From: Microbacterium sp. Au-Mic1
GTDB lineage: Bacteria > Actinomycetota > Actinomycetes > Actinomycetales > Microbacteriaceae
Assembly: GCF_021341785.1 (NCBI RefSeq)
Contig: NZ_JAJTTF010000003.1
Span: forward strand, 62,001 to 126,000
DNA length: 64,000 bases
Direction of reading: 5' to 3'
The notes below the pieces were generated by a model, which was not told the DNA's origin, searched no databases, and was given only the letters and a program-made list of their open reading frames with translations. This document shows positions 45,692 to 55,960 of this stretch, in pieces. How positions within the stretch are numbered: position 1 is the stretch's first letter; every line of letters begins with the position of its first letter. A program made the translations under genes and the position numbers.

Positions 45692-45695
<4 letters not shown>
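44679..45695 (+). CDS. Secreted or membrane-anchored esterase paralogue (esterase B)
   Basis: A 338-residue hydrolase with one N-terminal hydrophobic helix (VVLAVLLAAAALAVLLGVVG), a Pro-rich linker and an esterase domain like esterase A: VVFMMGQPGDPDPS, IVIVADQLGSEDANPACVDS, elbow GFSNGGG with Ser203, and late His in PGEDHVGSLPQG. ATG 44679 has AGGAGG upstream and is preferred to the first frame start at 44613. Together with esterase A it brackets the MprF-type gene, suggesting turnover of aminoacylated lipids; that is inference. Its stop shares a CTAG with the convergent ATPase stop. Confidence 0.8.
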
Positions 45696-46776
<1,081 letters not shown>

Positions 46777-46780
<4 letters not shown>

Positions 46781-47574
46781 GAGTCGGCCTTTCCGGACCG
46801 GCCGCGGGCGGCCCGTCCGATGATGAGGAGCAGGAGGAAGCTGAATGTGAGCGCCATCAGGGCGAACATCGCCGGCGCCCAGCCGTCCTGCTTCTGCACG
46901 ACGACGAGCGCAGTCTGCAGCACATCGCGATTCAGCAGCGAGGCGATCGTGAACTCGCCGAGTACGACCGCGATGGACAGCAGGGACGCGGCGAGCAGAC
47001 CCTGGCGCAGGTTCGGCGCGAGCACGCGCAGCACGACGGTCCCCCACCCGGCGCCGAGCGAGCGGGCGGCCTCGGCGAGGGTGGTCATGTCGACCGCGTC
47101 GATCGACGCCTGGATGGAGCGGTACGCGAACGGCAGCACGGTGATGCCGTAGGCGAACGCGAGGGTCCAGGCGCCCGTGCCGAACGCGCGGCCGATCTGC
47201 AGGTAGATCGGGGTGAGGCCGACCACGAGGACGATCGCGGGGATCGAGATGGGCAGCAGCACGACGAACTCGAAGACCGGGCGCAGGCGCGGGAACCGCA
47301 GGTTCACCAGGATCATGGTCGGCGCGAGCACGAGCAGCACGATGAGCACCGTGACGATCGCGAGGATCAGCGAGTTGCCGAGCCCGGTCCAGATCGGCTG
47401 GTAGACCGCGGCCTTCGCGGGGTCGCCGAGGCCGGCCCAGTGCGCCATCGTGAACCCGCCGTCCTCGCCGCGGAACGTGTAGGCGAGGGTCGCGACCAGC
47501 GGGACGAGGAAGAAGAGCCCGACCAGGATCCCGATGATCCAGCGGGTGAGGGGCGCCGGGGCGAACCGGTTCAT
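46777..47574 (-). CDS. ABC importer permease 2 (PotC/PhnV-like)
   Basis: A 265-residue six-helix permease with an ABC importer EAA loop at TLAEAARSLGAGWGTVVLRV. Its start overlaps the stop of permease 1 and its end overlaps the ATPase start, so the set is made in fixed ratio. It resembles the second membrane subunit of polyamine, thiamine, iron and 2-aminoethylphosphonate importers. Confidence 0.88.
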
Positions 47575-48521
47575 GCCTGCCACCTCGCCGCTCGGCGCTG
47601 GACGAGGGAGTACAGCCACATGACGATCCCCACCACCACGATCATGCCGAGCGCGAGGGCACCGGCGAGGTTCTCCCGGCCCAGCACCGTCTCGCTCGTG
47701 AGCGCGGCGCGGATCTGCAGCGGCACGATCTGCGAGCCCTGACTGGCGAGCGCGGCCGCGGTCGCATACGAGGAGAACGCGTTCGCGAACAGCAGCAGGA
47801 AACTGGCGAGGAAGGCCGGGGCGAGCACGGGGATCCCGATGCGCAGCCAGAAGCTCGCGCGGGTGCCGCCGAGCGTGACGTTGGCCTCGGCCCACTGCGG
47901 CTTCAGCGCCGAGAGGGCGGGCATGAACGTGATGACCATCAGCGGGATCTGGAAGTAGAGGTAGGGCAGGATCAGTCCGGGCAGCTCGTAGATCCACGGG
48001 CCCTGGGCGAACAGGTCGATGCCGAACGCGTCCTTCATCAGTCCGGTGACCACGCCGCGCAACCCGAGGGTGGCGATGAACATGAACGCGAGCATCACCC
48101 CGCCGGTCTGCGCCAGCACGCCGCTCGCGGCGTCGACCACCGTACGCACTCCGCTGTCGGTCCGCAGACCCAGCAGGGCGTAGCAGACGAGGGCGCCGAC
48201 CACCGCGCCGATGGCGGCGGTGAGCAGCGAGAGCCCGGCGGAGTTCGCGAAGGTGAGCATGACGGTCGGGTCCCACAGGGCGGAGACGTTGTTCCACGTG
48301 AAGGCTCCGCCCCGGGTGAAGAATCCCGTCGCGACGGCGAGGATGGTCGGCAGCACCAGGAACAGCAGCAGGTAGGCGGCGAAGGGGACGAGCCCGATGG
48401 CGGCGAGACCGCCGCGGATCCGATCCGTCCAGTGCCTGCCGGACGACCCGTGCCGGGCCGGAGCGCGAAGCTCCGACCCGGCACGGGATGCGGCGGGTGC
48501 CGCAGCGGTGTCGGAGATCAC
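47571..48521 (-). CDS. ABC importer permease 1 (PotB/PhnU-like)
   Basis: A 316-residue permease with a charged N-terminal tail of about 35 residues, six helices, and the loop EANVTLGGTRASFWLRIGIP as its ATPase contact. It starts with GTG that overlaps the binding-protein stop (GTGA). The first start with homology support is 48521; longer frames upstream are shadows of the binding protein. Confidence 0.88.
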   Translation of the reverse strand: MISDTAAAPAASRAGSELRAPARHGSSGRHWTDRIRGGLAAIGLVPFAAYLLLFLVLPTILAVATGFFTRGGAFTWNNVSALWDPTVMLTFANSAGLSLLTAAIGAVVGALVCYALLGLRTDSGVRTVVDAASGVLAQTGGVMLAFMFIATLGLRGVVTGLMKDAFGIDLFAQGPWIYELPGLILPYLYFQIPLMVITFMPALSALKPQWAEANVTLGGTRASFWLRIGIPVLAPAFLASFLLLFANAFSSYATAAALASQGSQIVPLQIRAALTSETVLGRENLAGALALGMIVVVGIVMWLYSLVQRRAARWQA

Positions 48522-49660
48522 TGGACGGCCGCAGCCCACTTCTCGCCGAGGAGCTTGCCGGCGGTGGTGCTCTGCGCCTCGGTCGGCACGACGGTCTCCT
48601 TCGGGGCGGCGGGCAGGGCGGCGGCGAGGGTCTTGTCCACAGTGCCGGCCTTGGTCATCGCGTCCATGCGCACGGGGCGGGCGCCGCCCTTGAGCCAGAG
48701 GTTCTGACCCTCGTCGCTGTAGAGGAACTCCTGCCACAGGCGCGCGGCGGCCGGGTGCGGAGCCCCCTTGTTGATCGCCTGGTTGTAGTAGCCGGCGTAG
48801 CCGGTGCCGGGCAGGACGACGGTCTTCCAGTTCTTGTTGTCCTTGACGTGCGCGGCGTTCAGGTAGTCCCAGTCGAAGACGACGGGGGTCTCACCGCTCG
48901 CGACGGTCGCCGTGGTGACGTCCACCTTGAGGAGGTTGCCGGCCTTCTGCATGTCGGCGAAGAAGTCGATGCCCTTCTGGTAGTCATCGAGCTTGCCGCC
49001 CGACTGCACCGTGGCGAGTCCGACCGCGGCGAAGGCGGCTCCGGCCTGGGTCGGGTCGCCGTTCAGCGCCACGGCGCCCTTGTACTCGGACTTCTTCAGA
49101 TCGGCCAGAGACTTCGGCTCCGGGAACTTCGAGGAGTCGTAGCCGATCGACATGTACCCGCCGTAGTCGCCGGTGAACAGGCCGTCCTTGTCCTTCAGCT
49201 CGACCGGGATCTCATCCCACTTCTCCACCTTGTAGGCGGCGAACTTGTCGGTGTTCTGCAGGGTCACGGTGAGGCCGAGGTCGAACACGTCGGGAGCCGT
49301 GTCCAGCCCCTCGTTCGTTTTGGCGGCCTGGATCTCCTCGGCGCTGGACGCGTCGGGGGTGGCCTCGTTCACGGTGATCTTCGGGTACTTCTTGGTGAAG
49401 GCGGCGAGGATCTCGCCGTAGTTGGCCCAGTCGTGCGGGAGGGCGATGACGTTGAGCTTGCCCTCGGCCTCGGCGGCCTTCTCGAGGTCGGCCAGGGAAC
49501 CGAAGTCCTTGAGCGAGGTGGCGGCCTGGGCCTTGACGCCTCCGGAAGAGCTCGTCGGGTCGGCGGAGGCGGATCCGGAGCAGGCGGAGAGCAGGAGCGC
49601 GGCGCTGGCCGCGAGCGCGATGCCGGCGCCGATGCGCGCACGACGGTTGCTGATGAGCAT
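48518..49660 (-). CDS. ABC importer solute-binding lipoprotein (PotD/iron/AEP class)
   Basis: A 380-residue extracytoplasmic binding protein. The signal peptide ends in LLLSAC, then a Ser/Gly linker. The mature part opens NVIALPHDWANYGEILAAFT and has FTGDYGGYMSIGYDSSKFPE and PVVFDWDYLNAAHV, a class II fold of the SBP_bac_6/8 type. It is first in the operon. Candidate ligands include polyamine, thiamine, ferric complexes or 2-aminoethylphosphonate; I cannot decide from the sequence. GAGAGGAAA precedes the ATG. Confidence 0.88.
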   Translation of the reverse strand: MLISNRRARIGAGIALAASAALLLSACSGSASADPTSSSGGVKAQAATSLKDFGSLADLEKAAEAEGKLNVIALPHDWANYGEILAAFTKKYPKITVNEATPDASSAEEIQAAKTNEGLDTAPDVFDLGLTVTLQNTDKFAAYKVEKWDEIPVELKDKDGLFTGDYGGYMSIGYDSSKFPEPKSLADLKKSEYKGAVALNGDPTQAGAAFAAVGLATVQSGGKLDDYQKGIDFFADMQKAGNLLKVDVTTATVASGETPVVFDWDYLNAAHVKDNKNWKTVVLPGTGYAGYYNQAINKGAPHPAAARLWQEFLYSDEGQNLWLKGGARPVRMDAMTKAGTVDKTLAAALPAAPKETVVPTEAQSTTAGKLLGEKWAAAVQ

Positions 49661-49849
49661 GATTTCCTCTCGGTGTCCGGCGCTGCCGCCGGGGTCGGGT
49701 CGAGAGGGAATGTACGGCGGCGGAGTTACCGATGAGGCCGACGGGGGTGAATGCGGGGTGAACGATTCGGGTCCAGGCCGGACGGGATCCCGATCGATCG
49801 CACGGCTCGCGTGCTGTGCGGCAGCGGCGAGGTCTGGTTGGATCGGAGC

Positions 49850-50311
49850 GTGAGCACCCTTCCCGATGACATCGAGCTCGACGGCGTCACCCTGATCCGG
49901 ATCGACGCGCCGGAGGACATCGCCTGCTGGACCGCGGGCGTCGAGGGCGGGGACGGCGGCTGGACCGTGAGCATCATCGCGGATCCGGCCGAGGAGCCCA
50001 GCGCGGAGGCGCGGGAGACGGCCCAGGGTGTGGTGACGGAGTTCGCGGCGCTCACCGAGGCCGCGATCGGCTACCTCGTGGACGAGCTGGCAGGGCCGCA
50101 CCGCGAATTGTCGGACGTCGACCTGGCGCGGCTCTCGGGGGAGGAGCCGCCGTTCGGCGCACCCGAGGCCGTGGTCTGGCAGGACGGCACGTGGATGATG
50201 CGCTTCGCGGAGTGCGGTCTCGAGATCGGCGACGAGTACGGCGTGGGCGTCATGTTCGCCGGCCGCACCCCGGTCGCGGTCGAGGACCTGTCGGATCCGG
50301 GCGACGTCTGA
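49850..50311 (+). CDS. Hypothetical acidic protein
   Basis: A 153-residue soluble protein, strongly acidic, with a beta-rich start (DDIELDGVTLIRIDAPEDIA) and VVWQDGTWMMRFAECGLEIG later, a pattern of repeated short strands. I do not recognise a family. GTG 49850 follows GGATCGGAG; the frame extends 33 codons upstream but that part looks unlike protein. It stands alone, divergent from the binding-protein gene and convergent with the GNAT gene. Confidence 0.65.
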   Translation: MSTLPDDIELDGVTLIRIDAPEDIACWTAGVEGGDGGWTVSIIADPAEEPSAEARETAQGVVTEFAALTEAAIGYLVDELAGPHRELSDVDLARLSGEEPPFGAPEAVVWQDGTWMMRFAECGLEIGDEYGVGVMFAGRTPVAVEDLSDPGDV

Positions 50312-50344
50312 GCAGGTCTGAGCGCGGCCTGCGGGCGTGCTCTG

Positions 50345-50866
50345 TCAGCGACCGGTGGCGGGCGCCTGGTATTTGAAGCCGCGGTGGGATCCGGTGAAGC
50401 CGAGGCGCTCGTAGAAGCGGTGCGCCTCGACGCGCTGCGCGTCCGAGGTGAGCTGCACCAGCGGGCTGCCCAGGTCTGCGGTCGCGATCTCCATGATCCA
50501 GCGCATGAGCGCGGATCCGACGCCGCTCGAGCGCAGATCCGAACTCACCCGCACCGCCTCGACGAGGAGGCGGGTCGAGCCGCGGCGGGACATCCCCGGA
50601 ATGCGGGTCAGCTGGAACGTGCCGATGATCCGGCCGTCGTGCTCGGCGACGAGGAGGTCGTTGGATCCGTCGGCGAGGACCGACTCCAGGCCCGCGGCGT
50701 AGGCGGGCAGGTCGTCGTCGGAGGCCGTGTCGCCGCGTGCCGCGCTGATCGCGTCATCGGCGAGCAGCGCGACGATCGCCGCGGTGTCCTCGACGCGCGC
50801 TCGGCGCAGCGTCACCTCCCCGATCCGGGTCTCGAGCGGAACGGGGAGGGCGAGGTCGGTGAGCAT
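50345..50866 (-). CDS. GNAT family N-acetyltransferase
   Basis: A 173-residue acetyl-CoA-dependent acetyltransferase. The core shows VTLRRARVEDTAAIVALL, a strand with LLVAEHDGRIIGTFQL, and the acetyl-CoA loop VRVSSDLRSSGVGSALMRW, close to the Q/R-x-x-G-x-G/A motif. The C-terminal HRFYERLGFTGSHRGFKY is typical of the PhnO/RimI-like small GNATs. The substrate is unknown. It starts seven bases after aspS and may be co-transcribed with it. Confidence 0.88.
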   Translation of the reverse strand: MLTDLALPVPLETRIGEVTLRRARVEDTAAIVALLADDAISAARGDTASDDDLPAYAAGLESVLADGSNDLLVAEHDGRIIGTFQLTRIPGMSRRGSTRLLVEAVRVSSDLRSSGVGSALMRWIMEIATADLGSPLVQLTSDAQRVEAHRFYERLGFTGSHRGFKYQAPATGR

Positions 50867-50873
50867 ACTCGGG

Positions 50874-52670
50874 TCAGGCCTCGACGGCGTCGAGCTCCTC
50901 GTCGTCTGCGACGACGTCGACGCCGGCCTCCTTGCGCTGCTCCGCGGTGATCGGGGCGGGCGCGGCGGTGAGCGGGTCGAAGCCGTTGCCGGTCTTCGGG
51001 AACGCGATGACCTCGCGGATCGACTCGGTCTTGGACAGGTGCTGCAGCACCCGGTCCATACCGAGCGCGATGCCGCCGTGCGGCGGGGCACCGAACTTGA
51101 ACGCGTCGAGCAGGAAGCCGAACTGCTCCTGCGCGACCTCATCGGAGAGCCCCATGACCTCGAAGACGCGCTTCTGGATGTCCTCGCGGTGGATGCGGAT
51201 GGATCCGCCGCCGAGCTCCGAGCCGTTGCAGACGATGTCGTACGCGTAGGCGAGAGCTGACCCGGGGTCGGTGTCGAAGGTGGCCTCGAACTCCGGCTTC
51301 GGGCCGGTGAAGGCGTGGTGCACCGCAGTCCAGGCGCCGGCGCCGACGGCGACGTCACCCGAGGCGACCGCGTCCGCGGCCGGCTCGAACATCGGGGCGT
51401 CGACGACCCAGGTGAACGCGAAGACCTCGGGGTCGAGCAGACCCAGCCGGCGGCCGATCTCGACGCGCGCGGCGCCGAGGAGCGCGCGCGAGTCCTTCGC
51501 GGAGCCGGCGGCGAAGAAGGCGCAGTCGCCCGGCTTCGCACCGACGAACTCGGCGAGGCCCGCCTGCTCGGCCTCGCTGAGGTTCTTCGCGACGGGGCCG
51601 CCGAGCGTGCCGTCCTCGTTGAACAGGACGTAGGCGAGGCCGCGGGCGCCGCGCTGCTTGGCCCAGTCCTGCCAGGCGTCCAGCACCTTGCGAGGCTGCG
51701 AGGCGCCACCGGGCATCACGACCGCGCCCACGTAGTCGGCCTGGAACACGCGGAACGTGGTCTCGGAGAAGTACTCGGTGGCCTCGACGAGCTCGAGTCC
51801 GAAGCGCAGGTCGGGCTTGTCGGATCCGTACTTCGCCATCGCGTCGGCGTAGGTCATGCGCGGCAGCGGGGTCTGCACCTCGACGCCGATGGTCGCCCAC
51901 ATCGCGCGGATGACGGACTCCATCATCTCGATGACGTCCTCCTGGTCGACGAAGGACATCTCGATGTCGAGCTGGGTGAACTCGGGCTGGCGGTCGGCGC
52001 GGAAGTCCTCGTCGCGGTAGCAGCGCGCGATCTGGAAGTACTTCTCCACGCCGCCGACCATGAGCAGCTGCTTGAACAGCTGCGGGCTCTGCGGAAGGGC
52101 GTACCAGCTGCCGGGGTGCAGCCGGGCGGGCACGACGAAGTCGCGGGCGCCCTCCGGGGTCGAGCGGGTCAACGTCGGGGTCTCGACCTCGACGAACTCG
52201 CGCTCGTGCAGCACATCGCGGAGGGCCTTGTAGACCTTGGAGCGCAGCTGCAGCGGCGCGATCGCGACCGGGCGGCGCAGGTCGAGGTAGCGGTGCTTGA
52301 AGCGCACGTCCTCGCCGACCGGGTCGGTCTCGGCCAGGCCCGAGGAGACCTGGAACGGCAGCGGCGCCGACTCGTTCAGCACCACCACGTCCTGCGCGAC
52401 GATCTCGATCTCACCCGAGGGCAGGTTCGGGTTCTCGTTGCCGGCGGGGCGGCGGGACACCTCGCCGGTGACCTGCAGCACGAACTCGCTGCGCAGCGGG
52501 TGCGCGATCTCCTCGTCGCGGATCACGACCTGGGCGATGCCGGATCCGTCCCGCAGATCGATGAAGGCGACTCCTCCGTGGTCACGACGGCGATCGACCC
52601 ACCCGGCAAGGGTGACGGTCTGACCGATGTGCTCGGCGCGCAATGCGCCTGCCGTGTGGGTGCGAAGCAC
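50874..52670 (-). CDS. aspS: Aspartyl-tRNA synthetase
   Basis: A 598-residue bacterial-type class IIb synthetase that charges tRNA-Asp. It has the N-terminal OB-fold anticodon domain ([20 protein letters not shown]), motif 2 [20 protein letters not shown], the bacterial GAD insertion from about 290-410, and motif 3 [19 protein letters not shown]. Length matches the family (about 590). Whether it also charges tRNA-Asn (non-discriminating) depends on whether gatCAB is present elsewhere, not visible here. Confidence 0.97.
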   Translation of the reverse strand: MLRTHTAGALRAEHIGQTVTLAGWVDRRRDHGGVAFIDLRDGSGIAQVVIRDEEIAHPLRSEFVLQVTGEVSRRPAGNENPNLPSGEIEIVAQDVVVLNESAPLPFQVSSGLAETDPVGEDVRFKHRYLDLRRPVAIAPLQLRSKVYKALRDVLHEREFVEVETPTLTRSTPEGARDFVVPARLHPGSWYALPQSPQLFKQLLMVGGVEKYFQIARCYRDEDFRADRQPEFTQLDIEMSFVDQEDVIEMMESVIRAMWATIGVEVQTPLPRMTYADAMAKYGSDKPDLRFGLELVEATEYFSETTFRVFQADYVGAVVMPGGASQPRKVLDAWQDWAKQRGARGLAYVLFNEDGTLGGPVAKNLSEAEQAGLAEFVGAKPGDCAFFAAGSAKDSRALLGAARVEIGRRLGLLDPEVFAFTWVVDAPMFEPAADAVASGDVAVGAGAWTAVHHAFTGPKPEFEATFDTDPGSALAYAYDIVCNGSELGGGSIRIHREDIQKRVFEVMGLSDEVAQEQFGFLLDAFKFGAPPHGGIALGMDRVLQHLSKTESIREVIAFPKTGNGFDPLTAAPAPITAEQRKEAGVDVVADDEELDAVEA

Positions 52671-52806
52671 GGAAGAAGCCTCCAGCTCGGGGGTAAGGGA
52701 TCCCAGCCATTCTACGGGGACGCACCGAAGGCCTCGCGGGGGGCCGCATGCGGATCACTAGACTCACGGCAGCAGCATCCATCGACGTATTCAGGAAGGC
52801 GACACC

Positions 52807-53217
52807 ATGAACCTCGCAACCATGAGCCTCATCGCCACCGAGGACCCCACCGACGCCGCGGGCAACGTCTACGCCGCGCTGTTCTCCGGCACCAACATCA
52901 CGATCTCGCTGATCTTCTACGTGATCACGGCGATCGCGCTGTGGCGGGTGTTCACGAAGGCCGGCCACGCGGGCTGGCTCGCGATCATCCCGATCGTGAA
53001 CGTCATCTTCCTCATCAAGATCGCCGGCATGAGCGGCTGGCTGGTCCTGCTCTACCTGATCCCGATCGTGAACATCGTGTTCGCGATCGTGGTGGCGGTG
53101 AAGCTGGGCAAGAACTTCGGCAAGGGCGGTGCGTTCTCGTTCTTCCTGCTCTGGCTGTTCTCGTTCATCGGATACCTGATCCTCGGGTTCGGATCCGCTC
53201 AGTACCGCCGCGCCTGA
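52807..53217 (+). CDS. Small membrane protein, DUF5684-like
   Basis: A 136-residue membrane protein with about four helices: ISLIFYVITAIALWRVFTKA, then repeated WL(A/V) and IP(I)VN segments (GWLAIIPIVNVIFLIKIAG and LLYLIPIVNIVFAIVVAVKL), which match the DUF5684 signature. The loop GKNFGKGGAFSFFLL and the ending GSAQYRRA also fit. Its function is unknown. AGGAAGG lies a few bases before ATG 52807. Confidence 0.85.
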   Translation: MNLATMSLIATEDPTDAAGNVYAALFSGTNITISLIFYVITAIALWRVFTKAGHAGWLAIIPIVNVIFLIKIAGMSGWLVLLYLIPIVNIVFAIVVAVKLGKNFGKGGAFSFFLLWLFSFIGYLILGFGSAQYRRA

Positions 53218-53238
53218 GCGGACGCCTGCACTGAAGCG

Positions 53239-53862
53239 ATGCCCGCATCCAGACTGCATCTCGTCAGGCACGGCGAGGTCTTCAACCCCGAGCACGTGCT
53301 GTACGGTCGCCTGCCCGGCTATCACCTGAGTGAAGCCGGGCGGGCGATGGCGCGGGCGGCCGCGGACCATGTGCTGAGCCTCGAGCGGCCGGTCAGCGCC
53401 CTGCGGTGCTCTCCGCTCGAGCGCACGCAGGAGTCGGCGGAGCCCTTCACCACCCTGTTCGGACTGGCCCCGGAGCTGGACGAGCGCATCATCGAGCCGT
53501 GGAACGTGTTCGAGGGCACGCAGATGCGCCGTGCCCTGATGAATCCGTGGAACTGGCGCCACCTGCGCCGCCCCTCGGTGCCGAGCTGGGGTGAGCCCTA
53601 TGCCTCCGTCGCCGCGCGCATGCGCGACGCCATGGACGAGGCCTGGCACGGCGCCGACGGCGGCGACGTGGTGTTCGTCTCGCACCAGGCGCCGATCTGG
53701 ATCACGCACCTGTCGGTCGCGGGTCTGCGGCTCCGGCACGACCCTCGCACCCGGCGCTGCGCATTGAGCAGCGTGACCTCGTTCGAGCGCGTCGGCGACG
53801 TGTGGCGCGAGGTGGCCTACGCGGAACCGGCCGCGGCGGGCATCGACCTGGGCGCAGTCTGA
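53239..53862 (+). CDS. Histidine phosphatase family protein
   Basis: A 207-residue phosphoglycerate mutase-fold phosphatase: LHLVRHGEVFNPEHVLYGRL gives the catalytic RHG histidine, ALRCSPLERTQESAEPF the second conserved arginine, and VVFVSHQAPIWITHLSV the second catalytic histidine. It starts 21 bases after the membrane-protein stop. The substrate is unknown. Confidence 0.92.
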   Translation: MPASRLHLVRHGEVFNPEHVLYGRLPGYHLSEAGRAMARAAADHVLSLERPVSALRCSPLERTQESAEPFTTLFGLAPELDERIIEPWNVFEGTQMRRALMNPWNWRHLRRPSVPSWGEPYASVAARMRDAMDEAWHGADGGDVVFVSHQAPIWITHLSVAGLRLRHDPRTRRCALSSVTSFERVGDVWREVAYAEPAAAGIDLGAV

Positions 53863-53875
53863 CGGTCGTCGGCGC

Positions 53876-54817
53876 CTATCGGGCGGTTTCCGGCGACGTC
53901 AGATGTGCGGGCCGCGTGGATCCGGATGCGTGCGTGCGCCCGTGCGTCCGTGTGGTCCCATGCGGGTGCGGCAGGGGTTCGAGGTCGAAGGGATCCGCGT
54001 CGCGAGCGGGCAGCAGGTAACGGCGCTCGGCGGTCGCCGCGACCGGGACGAGTGCGCGGATCAGCGCAGCCCCGCGCACACCGGCCTCGCGCAGGGCCTC
54101 GACCTCGGCGGGGTTCAGGCCGACCGGCTGATCGCCGTTGCCGAGATCGGTCCCGTAGCGCACCGTCCCTCCATGCGCGTGGAAGCGGCGCAGGTTGTCC
54201 AGGGCGATCCCGCGGGCGTCGCCCTCGTGGATCGCGAGCGTGGAGATCCAGGCGATCCGCCCCGCCTGGGCGGAGACCTCGGCGTCGCTCAGTCTCTCCG
54301 TGAACGGCGTGTGCGCGAGTGCCCTGACGCCGAGCCGCGGCATGCGCTGCGCCTCGCCCGGGCCTTCGGCGTGAGCGACCACCGGGAGGCCATGACGGTC
54401 GGCGATGCGGACGATCGTCTGGAGCAGGTCATCGCCGAACACGGGCCCCGCCGTGCTGTTGCTGGCGATCTTGATGACCGAGGCTCCGGCCGCCTTCATC
54501 TCGGCGACGGCAGCCTCCGCGGAATCCGCGTCGGCGATCTCGCGGAAGGATCCCTCGGGCGCCCAGCTCCGATCGGAGGGGTATCCGCCGACCGGGGTCA
54601 GGAACGCACCCGCGAAGGACACCGCGATGCCCGGGGGGGCGGCCGCGATGGCCGCGATCGCTGCGGGAGCGGATCCGAGATCCAGCACCCGGCCGAGCAG
54701 GCCGCCCCTGTCGGCGACGCCGACGAATGCGGTCCCGAGGCGCGCCGGGTCCACGAGCTGCAGATGCACGTGGTGGTCCGTGAATCCGCCGATCACGCTG
54801 CCGTTCGTCACGCTCAC
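53876..54817 (-). CDS. Amidohydrolase family metal-dependent hydrolase
   Basis: A 313-residue TIM-barrel hydrolase. GGFTDHHVHLQLVD gives the HxH metal pair, SVIKIASNS a likely lysine/metal ligand strand, and LPVVAHAEGPGEA and TVRYGTDLGNGD the later His and Asp ligands. The last 30 residues are a low-complexity His/Thr/Arg-rich tail (HGTTRTHGRTHASGSTRP). It starts four bases after tryptophan 2,3-dioxygenase, so it is in the same operon. It may hydrolyse N-formylkynurenine, which is inference from position. Confidence 0.8.
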   Translation of the reverse strand: MSVTNGSVIGGFTDHHVHLQLVDPARLGTAFVGVADRGGLLGRVLDLGSAPAAIAAIAAAPPGIAVSFAGAFLTPVGGYPSDRSWAPEGSFREIADADSAEAAVAEMKAAGASVIKIASNSTAGPVFGDDLLQTIVRIADRHGLPVVAHAEGPGEAQRMPRLGVRALAHTPFTERLSDAEVSAQAGRIAWISTLAIHEGDARGIALDNLRRFHAHGGTVRYGTDLGNGDQPVGLNPAEVEALREAGVRGAALIRALVPVAATAERRYLLPARDADPFDLEPLPHPHGTTRTHGRTHASGSTRPAHLTSPETAR

Positions 54818-54821
54818 GCCG

Positions 54822-55682
54822 TCACTGCCCGATCTCGGTGCGCACCGCGTACAGCTCGGGGAAGAAGGTCAGATCGAGCGCGCGCTGCAGGAAGTCGACG
54901 CCGCTGGATCCGCCCGTGCCGATCTTGCGGCCGATCGTCCTGGTCACCGTGCGCAGGTGCCTGAAGCGCCAGAACTGGAAGTTGTCCTCGACGTCGACGA
55001 GCTCCTCGCACGCCTCGTACAGGTCCCAGTGGTCGTGGGGGTTCTCGTAGATCTCGGTCAGCACGGGCACGAGCGAATCGTGCATCCGGTAGGGCTGGCG
55101 CACGTCGCGGTCGAGGATCTCCGCGGGGATCGGCAGGCCGCGGCGTGCGGCGAACCGCAGGAACTCGTCGTACAGGGTCGGCCGCTCGAGCTCCGCCGTG
55201 AGCATCGCGAGGTTCTCGGGGTGGGAGCGGAACACGCTCAGCATCCGCTCGTTCTTGTTGCCGAGCGCGAACTCGACGGCCCGGTACTGCACGGACTGGA
55301 AGCCCGAGGAGTTGCCGAGGTCGCCGCGGAACTGCGCGTACTCGGTGGGGGTGAGGGTCGCCAGCACCGACCACTGCTGCGTGAGCACCTCCTGGATGTG
55401 CTTGACCCGCGCCATGTGCTTGAGGGCCGAACGCAGGTCGTCTTCGGCGAGTCGGTCGCGCGCGGTGCCCAGCTCGTGCAGCACGAGCTTCAGCCACAGC
55501 TCGGTGGTCTGGTGCTGGATGATGAACAGCATCTCGTCGTGGTGCTCCGGCACGCTGACCGGGTGCTGTGCGCTGAGGAGCCGATCCAGGTCGAGGTACG
55601 ACCCGTAGGTCATCCGATCCTTCAGATCGGTGACGATGCCCTCTTCGAGCGCCCGCTCGTTCGCGGTCGTGTTGTCCGGCAC
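54822..55682 (-). CDS. Tryptophan 2,3-dioxygenase
   Basis: A 286-residue haem enzyme that opens the indole ring of tryptophan to N-formylkynurenine. The family motifs are clear: EHHDEMLFIIQHQTTELWLK with the distal His region, SSGFQSVQYRAVEFALGN, and GTGGSSGVDFLQRALDLTFF for the propionate loop. It starts with GTG behind AAGGAGGTCGCC. It is close to Xanthomonas TDO in length (about 290). It lies upstream of the amidohydrolase; no kynureninase or kynurenine formamidase of the known classes is visible. Confidence 0.95.
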   Translation of the reverse strand: MPDNTTANERALEEGIVTDLKDRMTYGSYLDLDRLLSAQHPVSVPEHHDEMLFIIQHQTTELWLKLVLHELGTARDRLAEDDLRSALKHMARVKHIQEVLTQQWSVLATLTPTEYAQFRGDLGNSSGFQSVQYRAVEFALGNKNERMLSVFRSHPENLAMLTAELERPTLYDEFLRFAARRGLPIPAEILDRDVRQPYRMHDSLVPVLTEIYENPHDHWDLYEACEELVDVEDNFQFWRFRHLRTVTRTIGRKIGTGGSSGVDFLQRALDLTFFPELYAVRTEIGQ

Positions 55683-55828
55683 AGGCGACCTCCTTGTCGT
55701 TGAACATGTCCAGTATTTCATCGGCGCTTCGGAAGCGTCTGTGATCGGAGCCGACACTGCGTCCCAGGATTCGTCGCGATGCGCATTCGGAGGACTCGAC
55801 CACCGGGCTAGGCTGATCATCGACAGCG

Positions 55829-55926
55829 CCTAGGGTTCCGGGGTTCGCCCGACTGGTCCGAGCGGCGCCACGTCGGGTCTTCGTGGGCCGGGCGTCATCT
55901 GAACGGACAAAAGCCTGGAGGAACCA
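55829..55926 (+). ncRNA. ykkC-class riboswitch aptamer (guanidine-I type most likely)
   Basis: The region contains the conserved ykkC blocks in order: CTAGGGTTCCG at 55830-55840, ACTGGTCCGAG at 55852-55862, and GGACAAAAGCCTGGAGG at about 55905-55921, with pairing segments between them. This is the consensus of the guanidine-I (ykkC subtype 1) riboswitch; subtype 2 RNAs (ppGpp, PRPP, ADP) share much of it and are not excluded. A TAGGCT -10-like box lies at 55809-55814. It precedes an EamA transporter and fits a guanidine-induced efflux role. Confidence 0.82.
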
Positions 55927-55959
55927 CGTCCGTCGCGCCCGCGGCGGACCGGAGGTTCC
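55920..55959 (+). promoter_or_regulatory. Expression-platform hairpin covering the ribosome site
   Basis: GGAACC at 55920-55925 pairs with GGTTCC at 55954-55959, and GTCCGTCGC (55928-55936) with GCGGCGGAC (55941-55949, one GU pair). The Shine-Dalgarno GGAGG at 55951-55955 lies in this hairpin, and its left strand overlaps the last aptamer bases (GGAGG before AACC). So ligand binding and ribosome-site exposure can be mutually linked, a translational on-switch. Confidence 0.65.
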
Positions 55960-55960
55960 C

